Origin: Armillaria gallica
Lineage: Eukaryota; Basidiomycota; Agaricomycetes; Agaricales; Physalacriaceae
Direction: 5' to 3'
NCBI GenBank assembly: GCA_037576215.1
Contig: JBANDB010000005.1
Location: 1,302,001-1,366,000 of the forward strand
DNA length: 64,000 nucleotides
In this document: piece by piece, positions 21,991 through 33,993 of the stretch
Position numbering within the stretch: position 1 is the stretch's first letter
How the letters are laid out: every line of letters begins with the position of its first letter
Notes under the pieces: model-generated
Seen by the model: the letters and a program-made list of their open reading frames with translations, nothing else
Told to the model about the DNA's origin: nothing
The model's database searches: none
Translations under genes and position numbers: made by a program

Positions 21991-22945
21991 ATCCCTCTGG
22001 AGCACCTTGCACACTGTTCTCTTATCTTTATGCTTGTCATTGCAATAATTCACTTCTTTGACATTTTGACTGTTAGTTCATTTCCATGTTTTAGTCAGTA
22101 CTTACATTCTCTTGCAATTCCCTTGCCTGCTCAGACTTTAGAGGACTGTTTGATTTTGACTATAGCTTCATGGGGTGTTACATGTTATGCTTCATAGGCA
22201 AATTGTCATAGCTTCATTCACTGAAATATGAAAGGAAGTTATCATATATAGTGTCTCCAGTGTCAGCCAGCTGCCAAAAATTCCCAAATTGGGCCAATAT
22301 TGTCTCTCAGAAGAGCTTGCTACATGTTAATGAATTACTGAGAGCTTCACTTCACAGGGTCCTGTTATGTGTTACATGAATCAATGGTTGAAATTGAACA
22401 GTAGTATATATACCTCATATTTTGTATCTGTCACCTCAGCTGGTTGCTCTACATGGACAGAGAAAGGCTAAGCATAGCTCATATTCTTATATGAATAGTC
22501 TCCTTTCCATTTCTACTGCTGGGGAGAAGGCTTGTAATAAGCAAATTATGACATAGTTAGTACATGTATAACAATAGTATATGCATCACCTGTCCTTGAA
22601 TGGTCTCCTGGCCCCTAATTCTATCTGCTAATTTTTCTGTTGTTCACTTGTTGCTCAATGCTTGTTATTTAATACTTGCTTTGGAGCCTACAGTGTACTG
22701 TTGACTCCTGTCAGCATGTGTAGTTGGTCAATAGTCTATTTTCAGTAAGTACTTGGTGCCAGCCATGCCAATGATGTGCCATGGGGGGCAGCAACATGAA
22801 GCTCATCACTGTAGAGAGGGGGCAGCGATGGCAGTGCAACATAATTGAAACTCAGCCAGATTATGCCAGGGGATGGCAATGGCCAGAAAATTCAAAGTCC
22901 ACTATATTTGTCATCATCGACCTGTATTAATATATAGATAGACAA

Positions 22946-23054
22946 GCCTATGCCCCGTGTCTTTGTCACAATTGCCAGACCCTCGTATCTCAGGTCTTGG
23001 CAACCTGACTATGACACGGGACTTCAGCTTGTTGGAGCCCACCCCAAACCTGGC
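22946..23054. repeat. GC-rich hairpin cassette, unit 4
   Basis: Same cassette, with a perfect outer pair CCCGTGTC / GACACGGG. The unit downstream is rearranged. Confidence 0.8.
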
Positions 23055-23819
23055 TTATTACTTGGGAGTGTCAGTTATTAGTCTTATAGATGCCAGATAC
23101 TGTTTGATTCTAACCATAGCTTCATTCACCAAAATATAATGAAAAATTACCATATATAATGATAATTCCCAGATTAGGCTGATACTACCTCTCAAAAGAG
23201 CTTGTTACATGTTCTGAATTACTGGGAGCTTCACTTCACAGGGTCCTATTACATGTTACATAAATTAACAGTTGAAATTGAACAGTAGATGCTATACTAT
23301 TGCTCTTGAATTACATCTCTTTGCTCCTACATCTGTATCAGACTCAGAGCTCAGAGTGTTCTTTAAATATGCCTCCATCTCTATATATTTTAGATTCAAA
23401 GTAGGGCTTCAATGCCTTCATATCGTAATATATGATGACAGGTCTACAGCTGTAATAATGCTGCTGTATGAATGATGGTGTGAAATTTGGAGTTTAAACA
23501 CTGCTAAGTCCCACATTAAAGTGGTCATGTTACAGGGTAAGGCTCATGTTAGGAAATAAATTAGTGTGCAATATCAACTAAGTTCTAAATGGTCTTTTTG
23601 TATATGCATCCAGGTATTACAGCATAACTGTAGTATATATCTATAGTAAACCTCACAGCATTGACACTGGTATGCTGAGAAGCCACACCTTGCAGAGATG
23701 TGACTGTAGCATAGCTGCATAGTGGTAGGTAATGCATGTATAGTATAGACTCTTCTTCTTAGAGACAGTGATCAGAATACAATTTCCTCCTCCTTGTTAA
23801 TTCTATCTACTGGATAGGA

Positions 23820-24211
23820 ATTCTGGGTCTGCTGTTTGAGCTGGAGATGCCATTGAAATGCTTTTTTGAAGCCTATGATGATGTTGCTTCCTCAAATGAA
23901 GTAGGAGGCATAATCATTGAAGCCATAATCATTCTCATAATCACTCATAATCAAATAACCTTCTCTGGAGGAGGTTCTATGATTCCAGTGGATGGTGGAT
24001 TATTCCCACAATTACAAACTTATAATTGGTGTATAACTGTCTTCATAATTGCTCTCATAATCCTGATTTTAACCCCCTCTAATAGGTCCTACCCATGCAA
24101 TACCCATCCAAATAGGGCCATAAAAATTAAATTCCAAAGTGCTGATGGTATGGGTATGGGCCCATATATCAGTACCTGTATCCACCATATCTATGGGTAT
24201 GGTGGACATTG
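23820..24211. mobile_element. Composite MITE remains in array unit 4
   Basis: 23820-24080 matches the element nested at 25337-25652 (shared TTTGAGCTGGAGATGCCATT). 24090-24211 matches the right end of MITE-2 (GGTATGGTGGACATTGCTA). The left end of MITE-2 is not seen, so this is a truncated or rearranged nest. Confidence 0.6.
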
Positions 24212-24653
24212 CTACTGCTGGGGAAGGCTTGCAAATGCCTTGTATAAATTAGTAACCAATTAGCATAATATCTGTATTACCTATATTTGAATGATCTCAG
24301 GGCCCCTAATTCTACATGCAAACTTCACATCTGGTGCTTGTTGACTCATTCAATATTGTACAATAATTGTTAAATTTGCTCAATACTCACTTTGCAGCCT
24401 ACAGTATGCATATTTGGTAAATGGCCTATGTTCAGTGAGTACTGGGTGCCAGCCATGCCAATGATGTGCCATCAGGGGATTGCAGAGGCAGCACCACAGT
24501 GAAATTGAAGCTCATCACCGTAGAGAGGTGACAATGATGGCAGTGCAATGAAATTGAAACTCAGCCGGAATTGGCTGGGGTATGGCAATGGCCAGAAAAT
24601 TCAAAGTCCGCCTTATTATGTCATCTTCGCTACCTGTCTTAATATATAGACAA

Positions 24654-24762
24654 GCCTATGCCCCATGTCTTCGTCATGATTGCCAGACCCTCGTACCTTG
24701 GGTCCTGGCAACCTGACTGCGACACAGGGCTTCGGCTTGTTGGGGCCCGCCCCAAACCCAGC
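24654..24762. repeat. GC-rich hairpin cassette, unit 5
   Basis: Same cassette with TTGGGGCCCGCCCCAA. Confidence 0.8.
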
Positions 24763-25073
24763 TTATTACTATGATATCTTGTTCAATCTCTGTTATTTGT
24801 TTGAAGCCCCTGCAATAGAGCAGAATGGTTTTTATGAGTGCTATAAAGCTTTGTTCTGTTACTTCTGTAAGCCATGTAATGGATGGGTAGTAAGGACTCC
24901 CATGATTTGGGTGATTATTGACAGGAGAGAGAGAGAGCTATATATTCTGGTTATTATGTCCCTGACTTGGATATCTGACATGGTGGACTGCCATGGTCAT
25001 CATTTGAACTCTGATCATTTCTATAAAACTTACATCTATTGACATTCATTGCTCATTGTTTGATATTCACTTT

Positions 25074-25687
25074 TAGGGATCTGCACCATGTCTGTATTTA
25101 TGGAATTACAGGATAGTTCATATAGCTACCATATGCAATGTCAGGATCCAGAAAACATACAGATTCTGTATGGGTTTGCTCAATATAGGTAATTTTTTTA
25201 ATAATTTACTGTGATCTGACAGATACTAACCTTATTTGTGTATCTAAAACAAATTTGGTCTAAAAGAATCTTGGAGTTACTTGGCATTGCCAGAAATATG
25301 GTTAACAGGTATGGGTCAACCTGTATATTTGATGATTAGGGGCAGTCAAAATTGAAAATTATGCCTCAATTATGAATACGATTATGAGAATGATTATAGG
25401 TCCACTGTTTGAGCTGGAGATGCCATTGAAATGCTTCTTTGAAGCCTGTGGTGATGTCACTTCCCCAAATGAGGCAGGAGGCATAATCATTGAAGCTATA
25501 ATCATCCCCATAATCACTCATAATTGCATAACCTCCTCCAGAGGAGGTTCTACAATTATAGTGGATGGCAATTATTCCCATGATTATGGACTTATAATTG
25601 GTGTATAATTGTCTTCATAATCACCCTCATAATCCTAATTTTGTCTCCCCCTATTGTATCCATATACGGATATGGTGTGGATCTCTA
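25074..25687. mobile_element. MITE-3 (hAT type) in array unit 5, with a nested element
   Basis: Left end TAGGGATCTGCACCATGTCT, right end TATGGTGTGGATCTCTA, flanks TTCACTTT and CTCACTTT (7 of 8 identical). It contains a second TIR element at about 25337-25652 with ends TAGGGGCAGTCAAAATT and AATTTTGTCTCCCCCTA. Confidence 0.75.
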
Positions 25688-26720
25688 CTCACTTTGTTGC
25701 TATAGCATGGATAAGTAGCCTCAGTTGAAGCTCAGTTAGGAGCCAGTCACACCAATGATTTGCTGTGGGGAGAGTAGAGGCTTGGTAGACACAGCAAAAT
25801 TGAATCTCACCTGGCCTGCACCATGATATGGCAATGTCCATTTATAACATGGTAACTGGATAAGCATGTCATAGCTGAATTGCTGAAGTCAAAGCCTCTG
25901 GAGTACCTCACATACTGTCATCCTATCTTCTTGCTTGTCATTATAACAATTCCAGGTTTGGTACCATAGCAGTTATTAGTTAGTGGTATATCTTATTGTT
26001 ATATGACTGTAGTATGGACATTGTTACAGTTCTGTTCAGGATCACTGATGACTAATGAAATCTTCTTCCTTTCTTCCTCCTATTCTTGGACATTATGACT
26101 ATTAGTTCATTTCCATGCTTTAGTCATTACTTAACAATACTTATGTTCCCTTGCATCCTCAGACTTTAAAGTAGTATGTATACCTTATATTTTGTACTCA
26201 TCACCTCAGCTTGTTGCTCTACATTGACAGAGAAAGGCTGAGTGTGGCATGTATTCTTACATGAATGGTCTCCTTGCCATTTCTACCTGCTGGGGGAAGG
26301 CTTGCCAAAGCCTCATAATAAGTAAATTATAGTATAGTCAGTACATATATATGTGTTACCTGTCCTTGGATGGTCTCCTGGCCCCTGATCCTACCTGCTA
26401 ATTTTTCATTTGATGTTTGTTCACTCATTGCTCAATGCTCATTGTTTGATACTCACTTTGGAGCCTACAGTGTCCTGTCAGCATGCATAGACTAATAGTT
26501 AGTGAATAGTCTATGTTATGTGCATACTGGGTGCCAGTCATGCCAATGATGTGCCATGGAGGGATTGCAAAGGCAGCAACACAGCAAAATTGAAGCTTGT
26601 TGGCAGCAATGATGGCAGTGCAATGAAATTGAAACTCAGCCAGAATAGGCCATGGTCTGGCAATGGCCGGAAAATTCAAACTCAGCTTATTATGTCATCA
26701 TTGACCTGTCTTATTATATA

Positions 26721-27430
26721 GATGCCTTTAGACAGCAGAGTTTGTTGCTTGGCTTCTGCTATCATCAATACATATGCAAGTCTACTCTTCTACTCTTTTT
26801 ATCCTTAAGCTGCGAGTTTGTTCATGGTGAAGCCTACTCTTTACCTGCAACTTTATCACCAAACAGACCATTGCTCTTTATAACAATAAGAATAAAAACA
26901 TAATATTTGGTGAAGAGGTGCCACAAATCTAGTGTGCAAGTGAGTGAAAATCATCCTCAAAATAAACCTCCATTCGGCTATAGGTATGGTGGTCAGGCAC
27001 TCATCCACTAGTGATATGGTAGAATTTCTGTGATCTGAAGTGTGTGCATCATTACTCTTTTGTAGTGCTGGATGGCACAAGTGAGAGTCTGTCAGCTGGA
27101 TAGAACTCTACACAGTATGATGATATATGGCTATCAAGAAATATTGTAATTCCAGCCAAAATAGCACTGAGAATGGTGGGCAGTGACACATGGATATGCT
27201 CAGCAAATTGTCCAAAGCCAACATTCCAATTTGGTGAATATTGGCTACCACAGTGAGTCATCCTCTTTCTTTCCATTCGACATAGTACTGATTAGAGTCC
27301 AGATCCATTAGATATACTATAGCTAACTTGATACTTTTTTGGGTCACACCAATAAAGGTTGCACATCTCTAACTCTCAAGCTTTCCTCTATTTACATCAA
27401 ATTTTGACATGACACCTTCACCCAGCAGGA
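26721..27430. other. Unassigned sequence after the array
   Basis: No recognisable gene. Minus-strand frames at 26856-27080 and 27052-27276 are short; the second has a hydrophobic stretch (LPTILSAILAGITIFL) but no known motif. Confidence 0.4.
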
Positions 27431-27432
27431 TT

Positions 27433-27905
27433 GTTCATCCATGATTTGTCCTTTTTGATTATGCACTTAGATGTAAGCCTGATCCCCTTTCTCATGGCAA
27501 TTGACATCTTTACCATAGTGATTTCCCTGCTGTGACATTCTGTTCATAGTCCCAGCATTTTCTTGGAGCTCAGTTTTCTGACTATATTGTAGGTATTCCT
27601 GCAATACTTTTCTCCATGGGTTTGACAGGTGCATTTCTTCAGAGCAGAGCTAGCCATGCTTTTTGTTCTGAGATCACTCACCTGGTAATGAATTCTGTAT
27701 ATGAATGTCTCTCTGTGCTCTCAAATTTTCCACTTGAAGTAATACAGTGTTATGTAAATGATGCAGTACCCCTACTGCACTGATACTTATCAAGTATCCA
27801 CTGCTTCTACACATACAAAGGAAAGAACAGTTTTGTCTAGAAGATACTTATGAAACAGTTCCAGTCATGTGCTCCTGGTTCAGATGCATTCCATTGATCA
27901 GCATC
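27433..27905 (+). pseudogene. Unrecognised degenerate coding-like stretch
   Basis: One plus-strand frame stays protein-like for about 155 codons with only five stops. It includes FSDYIVGIPAILFSMGLTG, HAFCSEITHLVMNSVYECL and FPLEVIQCYVNDAVPLLH. I do not recognise the family. It faces the coiled-coil gene on the other strand. It could be chance; a protein search in all frames would decide. Confidence 0.28.
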
Positions 27906-28960
27906 CTAAAATAGTGTAAATTCAAGGGCCATTGTGTGCATATGGCAGCAGCTGAACCTACTGCAAAACTCATTTCCAAGTGTGCATCCATTTGGTTCAA
28001 CCTGATCTCCAAATCCTCAAATTGATCAACAAGGTAAGAATGCATTGATGGGAACTAACCCCATGTCAGGACAGAACCAAAAGATTGTGATTATGAGCTT
28101 ACATCATTGATGGTGTGAAGCTTTTCTTGAAGGAGCTTGAGCTCCATGCGAGTGCTGACAAGACTGGTCTCAGCCCAATCTGTGCTCTTGTTTGTGGCAT
28201 TGAGGTCTCATTAAGTATTAGAGAGGCATCGCTTCATCTCATAAATCTAGAAAGACAAATTTAAATGATAAAATACCACATAGTGAAACAAATTGGACTC
28301 TTGTATCATTTGCACCCAATGCTCTCATTTGATTGGTGACAACCCCACTAAGCTACAAGGCTCCATGAGCTCAGTGTGGAAGAAAATAAAATCAATTACA
28401 AACCTGATTGGTGAGGCCATTTGTGAGAGCATTTATAGCACCCTGGTGCTAAATATTGACTGTGACACATATAGTCAGACAACAAGGAGATAGAAAAACT
28501 CACCTTGGCCTGAGTGATGGCTATTGCATGGTGATGGTCCTTCTTCAAAGCTTGGATTTCCTCTTGATGCTTGAAAGAGATAATCATTAGCAAAGACCCA
28601 GAAAGACCATCCAATACCTCATACTTTATTTTGAAGCTCCCTTTTCTCCTTCAGAAGTTCAGCAATATGGTCTCAGAGAGCTTGAACATCTTTCTCTGAA
28701 TTAACAATGCAGATCTACAGGAAATGATAGACATTGGATGGCAAGATAACATAAATCAGTCTGAATACCTTTGCTGCATGGTTGTTGCCCTCTTCAATGG
28801 GAGCTTCTCTTTTCACTGATTTCATAGGTGTGACAGGCATGTTGACAATATCAAAAGGAGGTTGAGGCAGCATCATAAATAAGAAGGCACAGATTGTGTG
28901 GAGACAGGATAGTTGGAGAGAGGAGTGTTGTGGTCCCATATGGCGAAGCTGCTTTATGTC
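27848..28960 (-). pseudogene. Coiled-coil protein gene, multi-exon, probably broken
   Basis: Several minus-strand open blocks are short, charged and heptad-like, separated by intron-like gaps. In order from 28960: FDIVNMPVTPMKSVKREAPI (about 28850), a block with DHIAELLKEKRELQNK (28630-28700, with a TGA), HQEEIQALKKDHHHAIAITQ (28510-28575), IYEMKRCLSNT (28230), then STDWAETSLVSTRMELKLLQ with EKLHTINDV (28110-28200), and a last block with LVDQFEDLEIRLNQMDAHLE (27900-28045). The pattern suggests a mostly helical coiled-coil protein. No known family is recognised. The TGA and a short block ending in TAA suggest decay. R1 copy A begins about 100 bp upstream. Confidence 0.5.
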
Positions 28961-29068
28961 CCTGAGGAATAAAGGAAGAATTAATATTGATATGGTCTCA
29001 GTCAAAAACAGGGTCCCATAAGAAAGGCTTAATGCACATGCTGATACACAAGCTGATCACAACTCTAA

Positions 29069-30062
29069 ATGCATGTGAGTCCTTACCAACTTCTAAATCT
29101 GGATGGACTCTGGTTCGAATCCCAGACATGACCACTCCCTGAAGAGATGCACAACAGGTAAACAGATGCTGACTCACTATACAAAAAATCTGAATCAGTA
29201 AGAGTATGATCAGATAATAACAGTGGACTGATGATAATTCATTATGAGGCCATCACATTTGCAGCAGTCTTTGTTGTGCAGCCTTGTTCACATGGATCAT
29301 GTTCTGGTATCCATACAGCAAGTATTCATACCAGAAACACTGTCATTGGTCTTTCTCGGCATAAGCAAAATGAATATGATCCTGTATTGCTTTTTTGGGG
29401 TTAGTAAAACTGCCTTTGGCATCAGTATGGAATTCAATGAGATCTTTACTGGTCACATTCAAGTTGCAAAATATCAAAAGAAGGGATCTCAGTGTTTGTC
29501 AGAGAGCAAGGATAGAACACACTGATGATGAGTTGGTCAAAGTTGAGGAGAACAGTATCGATGTATAGCCCACTACACAAATGGGATCAGCCTTAGATGT
29601 ATTTCCTCATAAATAATGAAGGTAACACACATATTTTTCAGCAAATTCAAGACAATCTGCCCAGAGCTTTGCAGCATCCTTGAGCATTGTCAGTTCAATG
29701 TTGGCTCCTTGCCCATGTGATGACCTTCATAGCAGTGATAAGAGGCAGCTGATATCTGTGAAGAATGAAAACTATCAGAAGGTCAATCCCTCTATCTGTC
29801 CAGGATATAGGAATGCACTGGCATTGCTCTTCATTATCCCTGTCTTATCCATCCCCATCCAGAAAATTGCTGCAATGTCTATGTCAGTAATAGCCTCAAG
29901 TGAGATGCACAATCTTACCTGGCATGCATCAATTCCTGCATATTCTCCTCAAGAATGATATATGCAGGAATTGATGTGTGCCAGGTAAAATTGTGTGGCA
30001 GCTTGAGGAGATAAGCAATTTTATGCCTGATCTGGCTCCCACCATCAATTTTTCATGCCTTT
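29069..30062 (+). repeat. Dispersed repeat R1, copy A
   Basis: About 990 bp, matched in inverted orientation by 41451-42525 and partly by 49592-50142. Landmarks: GGTTCGAATCCCAG (29113), AATATGATCCTGTATTGC (about 29370), CAGAAGGTCAATCCCTCT (about 29776) and GGAGATAAGCAATTTTATG (about 30005). One end carries a tRNA-B-box-like word. No protein family is recognised; frames such as 29680-29958 recur in copy B but may simply reflect DNA identity. Confidence 0.8.
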
Positions 30063-31149
30063 TCCCCCTTGCTTGCTACTTATCCATTGAGCCTTAAACC
30101 TTGCACCAGTTGGATGTCACCATTGAAATTAATATTCTCATTTACTACTTATCAGATGTTTTCTCCTGTGGGACCCACCTTTTACATGCACTTCATGTTC
30201 TCCAACCACTGGTCCCTGTTCAGTTACCATTCTCTTTTCAGCTAGAACTGCACAAGCTGACCAGTTCTTTGTTCACAAATATACACAGAACAGTGGTGGT
30301 GAACATCTAAGGACTGACCTCATGTCATTTCAAGGCCATGTCTGGGAGTCAAGCGAGTGAAGTGTCAAACTTGGAGCTGCTCACTCCACCATCACCATAA
30401 TACTGAAACATAACTTCTAACTCTCTTCCATGCTCATCAGAAGTAAGGACATCAACAGGATTATGCTTACAGATATCTGTATACTGTACTAGTATTACGA
30501 CCTGGTATTGTGAAACATGGCTCATAACATGAAGATCCATGAATATCATAACACATAATAGAGACAGTATATGTCGAAGATTCTGCATTTGCCTTTTTTG
30601 ACATTATTATGTCACTCTTTTCTTAAATACCCTTGTGATGGATTATAAAGTGTTTACCATGGTCTGAGGGCTCCAGATTTTTACCAAGATTAACTTCTGA
30701 ATATGATCTCTCTCCTCCTGTAAAGACTTTCTTGATAGACCTTGTGGTTCAGAATTTAGTAGATGGGCATTATAATGTCATGTGTTGCATTTTTAACCTT
30801 ATGAGGCATTAAAAGCCATTATAAGGTACCAAAATTGGATTAAATGGCATTATGATAAAAGAGTTGGCATTATAACACATTATATTGCTAAAAATAGCAT
30901 TTGCAATTTCTCTGACATATATATTATGTTGGTGTAAGGGTATTCACTCTATGGCTTTTCATACAATATCAGCAGATTTGAAAATCTCAAATATTCTATA
31001 TAAGAGCTGATGAACAAGGAAAAATGGTAAGAGTATGGATGAGAAGATTAGAGGATGGATTTAACAAATGTTGCAAAGGAACACCAGGCATCATAGGAGA
31101 CTGAGCTGCTATCATTAGCAGCAACTTCAGAAAAGATCTTATGATGATC
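30063..31149. other. Unassigned sequence between R1 and WD40 gene
   Basis: No supported gene. A minus-strand frame at 30349-30588 and a plus-strand frame at 30101-30310 are short and unrecognised. 30770-30910 contains short GCATTATAA-like words. Confidence 0.4.
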
Positions 31150-32802
31150 ACTCACCCTGGATGATATGTTCACAGGTCATAAAGAGAAGGATGAGGAGGA
31201 GTATGCTGGCCAAGACATTCAACGTATAACCTCCTGGGGGCCTCTCCAAGGTGGCCAGTTGTTCCTCAAGAGCACAAGACTGATCATTTGCCTCTTTTTC
31301 AGCCTTAGCAGCTTCCACTTCCTCTACTAATTTTTGCTGCCTCTGACACTTCTTGGAGGCCCTGAGATCTGTCTATGGGATAAAGGATCAGAGTCAAGGA
31401 GAAAAGCCCAGGAACCCACTACTCACAGGCTTTTGCCAAATATAGATACATGGACACTCATAGCCTGTTTCTCTGCTGGTAATAAGATGTCAGTTATGAG
31501 AGGTGTATGTCTGTAAAGGCAAATCAGGTCAGTGCATCTCTTGAAGATGAAAAAAGTATCTATCGCCACACAGTAGATCATACTTGTGTCTGATCATGTC
31601 ATCATTCAGATGGACTAAAGGGATCACATTCAATTGGAACATACCACTCTCATGCTGAAGATGCTGCACTAGATTTCCCATAGCAATGTCAAAGATGTTG
31701 ACCATGCCATCTTTGCCACCACAAACCAGAGCCCAAGCATTCTCCTCTGCAAAAGTGCATTTTTTAGAGTACCTGTGATGTGCACCCAAGTCGAGGCTGT
31801 GGGCAGGATGGGTAGCATCCACAGGTTGATAGATGTTGAAGGTGTTGCTTTCCAGATTATGGATGGCCATGGTATTGTGGTTGGGAGAGAATGCTGCAGA
31901 TCAGCTGAACATCAAAAAAAGTCAGAATGGAACACCTTGACAGCCACTGAGGGAAAGGGAAAATAGCTTACATCCCACTATTGAGCTCAATCAGAGGCGA
32001 GAGGCTGACTCCAGTCAAAGCATTGTACAAAGGCCTAGTAAACTTCATTTACACCAAGATGTATAAATCATTTATACACAGGTAACTTACAATTCACTAT
32101 TATAGGGCATGTGTGTGATGATTTGCACATTGTTGTTGCCTTCAAAGGCCAGGTTGTAGGGAATATCCCCCATATCAATCTCCCAGAGTGGGGTTAAAAT
32201 GACTGTAGGAGAAATATCAGGTACTAGCACTGGCAGACTTGGGAAGTAATGTACCAGAGTCCTCAATGGAAAACACCTTGACCATTCCCATATGGCTAGT
32301 GACAGCAAAACGGCCATTGGCAGAGTCAACTGCTTGGCATTAAACTGGGCTGTCAAATACATTGGTCATTGTAGCCTTCTGTGTATTGAACTCCTGCATT
32401 GTATCAAGAAATGATATCCTTCCAAACAAAAAAAGAGGTGGCCTGTGACTCACAGGCATACATTTTGGCATAGGAATGACTGACACCAGACCTCTACCAG
32501 TGCCAACAAGGAGCATGGTTGGGTTCAATGCAGCAGGATGAGGGTCTTAATATAGGTCTATTGTTGTGACTTGACCCCACCACCAGTCCCACACACTTTG
32601 ACAACATTCGCCACTTTTGAGATTCCAGCAGTGAATGGTCTGGTCATCATCTGCAATCCAAGGTTACATGAGAAGACATGAATAATGATTAAAAGCTAGG
32701 CATTAACACACCTCCGCTGATAAGTGTGTCTCCAGCATGCCAGAAAATCAGACAGTTCACGGTGCCATCTATGTCTAGAGACTGCATAAATTAATATTCC
32801 AT
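31150..32802 (-). pseudogene. WD40-repeat protein with coiled-coil and C-terminal membrane anchor, broken
   Basis: From the 5' end: exon 1 (32802/32787-32712) encodes SLDIDGTVNCLIFWHAGDTL and ends at a GTGTGT donor. Exon 2 (from 32650) encodes DDDQTIHCWNLKSGECCQS and TMLLVGTGRGLVSVI, typical WD blades. Later blocks include SANGRFAVTSHMGMVKVFS (about 32300) and NAWALVCGGKDGMVNIFD (about 31700). The C-terminal part has a charged coil (KLVEEVEAAKAEKEANDQ, about 31290) followed by YTLNVLASILLLILLFMTC, a likely tail anchor, ending near 31150. WD40 propellers act as protein scaffolds; a tail anchor would place this on an endomembrane (inference). Lesions: TAA after MEY at 32791-32793, TAA at 32547-32549, further stops near 32340, and a frameshift near 32190. 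A downstream ATG at 32785-32787 could serve as a start. Confidence 0.72.
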
Positions 32803-33355
32803 GGTGTCTGACGTTGAAAGGGATAAGTCAGGAGTGAAAGAGAAAACTTGAGTGCAGGGATGGATGAAAGGAAGATGAAGAGGTGACAGATCCCGGTATG
32901 GGAAGTGAGTGGCAATGAGAGTGACAATGGCAAGATGTGTGCTTAAAAATACATTGCTGGGATTGAGCATATGTAGCCAGGGCCATCTAGGGCCAAGTCA
33001 GTGCAGCAACTTCCAAAAAGAGATTCAAGGATAAAGGAACATTGAATGATGGAAACAGCCTTGTTCTATAAAAGGGAATAGCAAGCACTCTAACACAAGA
33101 ATGTTTGTGCTTTTGGAACCTGTGGAAAAGATATTTAATTGAAGTTGAAAGTGAAGGGCTTGACACTATGCCCATTTCCCAGTTGCTCTTTCTAGTCTAA
33201 ATCTTGTGTAAATCTTCTTAATTCTCTCTGAACAGATGTCTCCTTACATCAAGTGCCATCTACCCCTCATCACACCACAAATTAATTTTTGACACATCTC
33301 TTCTAAACCACTGCTGATCATCACTCTGCAAATCAACTTCAACCACATTGCCTGA

Positions 33356-33993
33356 CGAAGAGGTGCTCAAAGGCCAGCACCTGTCGCATTGGCTTGCCCC
33401 ATCCACATAGTACCACAGGCTGGTCCTTTGATGGATCCACAAGCTGTGAGTCCTGAAGCTGGTCTGAATCCACAAGCAATGACACCCAGAGCTGGTCCAT
33501 CAAATCTGCAAGCAACAACTTTGCAAGTGGGTCCCCCTAGTCCCCTTGAGGATCCAAAGTACAAAAGACCATCTGGTGAGCCATCAAAGGCATACAACCT
33601 GGAGAAGAAGCTTGTGGAGGAATGTGGATGGTCATTGGAGGAATTTGAGTGTATCAAGGTAAGCGGTATTATGTGATCATTGTTCCTCAAATCTAATCTT
33701 TTGATCTTGATCAGGGTGAAGTCAAGGCTTGGGCATCTCAGGAAATAGGGTTCAAGCTTTGCTACAGAACACAGCTGAAGAAGAACCCACTTAGGATTGA
33801 CTGTATTATTGTGAAGGTGAGACTTCTTACTTACTTGCCATCAGCAAGTTTCCTGAAATCATGCATCAAGGTGCAGAGCAAATACCCATGGTTGAAGCCA
33901 TATAATATCTGCTGGCCTGTTTGTGCTATGCTTAAGATCATCCTCAAGAACAGGTCACAGAGTTATCGACAAAGGCATTGTATAAGGGATGAG
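33356..33993 (+). pseudogene. Unknown multi-exon host-like gene, split by hAT-2
   Basis: Exon A is open from 33356 to 33660: a Pro/Ala/Gly-rich stretch (GPSNLQATTLQVGPPSPLE) followed by a charged helix (AYNLEKKLVEECGWSLEEFE). It ends at a GTAAGC donor. Exon B (33715-33815) encodes EVKAWASQEIGFKLCYRTQ. Exon C (33869-33993) encodes KYPWLKPYNICWPVCAMLK and ends exactly at GTGAGT. The YxxxWPV block resembles a family of basidiomycete hypothetical proteins that I cannot name further. No ATG is evident in the first open exon (a TGA precedes 33356), so an upstream exon is missing or the gene is a relic. hAT-2 lies directly after the last donor. Confidence 0.5.

Larger units (their letters stand above)
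17200..26720. repeat. Tandem array of five and a half diverged 1.7-2.0 kb units
   Basis: The same long unit recurs in direct orientation. A 109-bp GC-rich cassette in each unit starts at 17421, 19385, 21083, 22946 and 24654, giving periods of 1964, 1698, 1863 and 1708 bp. Matching flanks include GGCAATGGCCAGAAA before each cassette and ACTCCCATGATTTG after it. A sixth copy stops at about 26720, just before its cassette should begin. Length differences come largely from MITEs. Short ORFs in equivalent places (17543, 19545, 21109, 24680) are not clearly coding. The array may be a complex satellite or a tandemly amplified non-autonomous element. Confidence 0.85.

Noticed and set aside
29085..29130. 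tRNA gene suggested by TCTGGTTCGAATCCCAGA
   Set aside because: The B-box-like arm is present, but no A box, acceptor stem or anticodon arm can be folded upstream; it is part of repeat R1 and occurs in degenerate form in two other copies.
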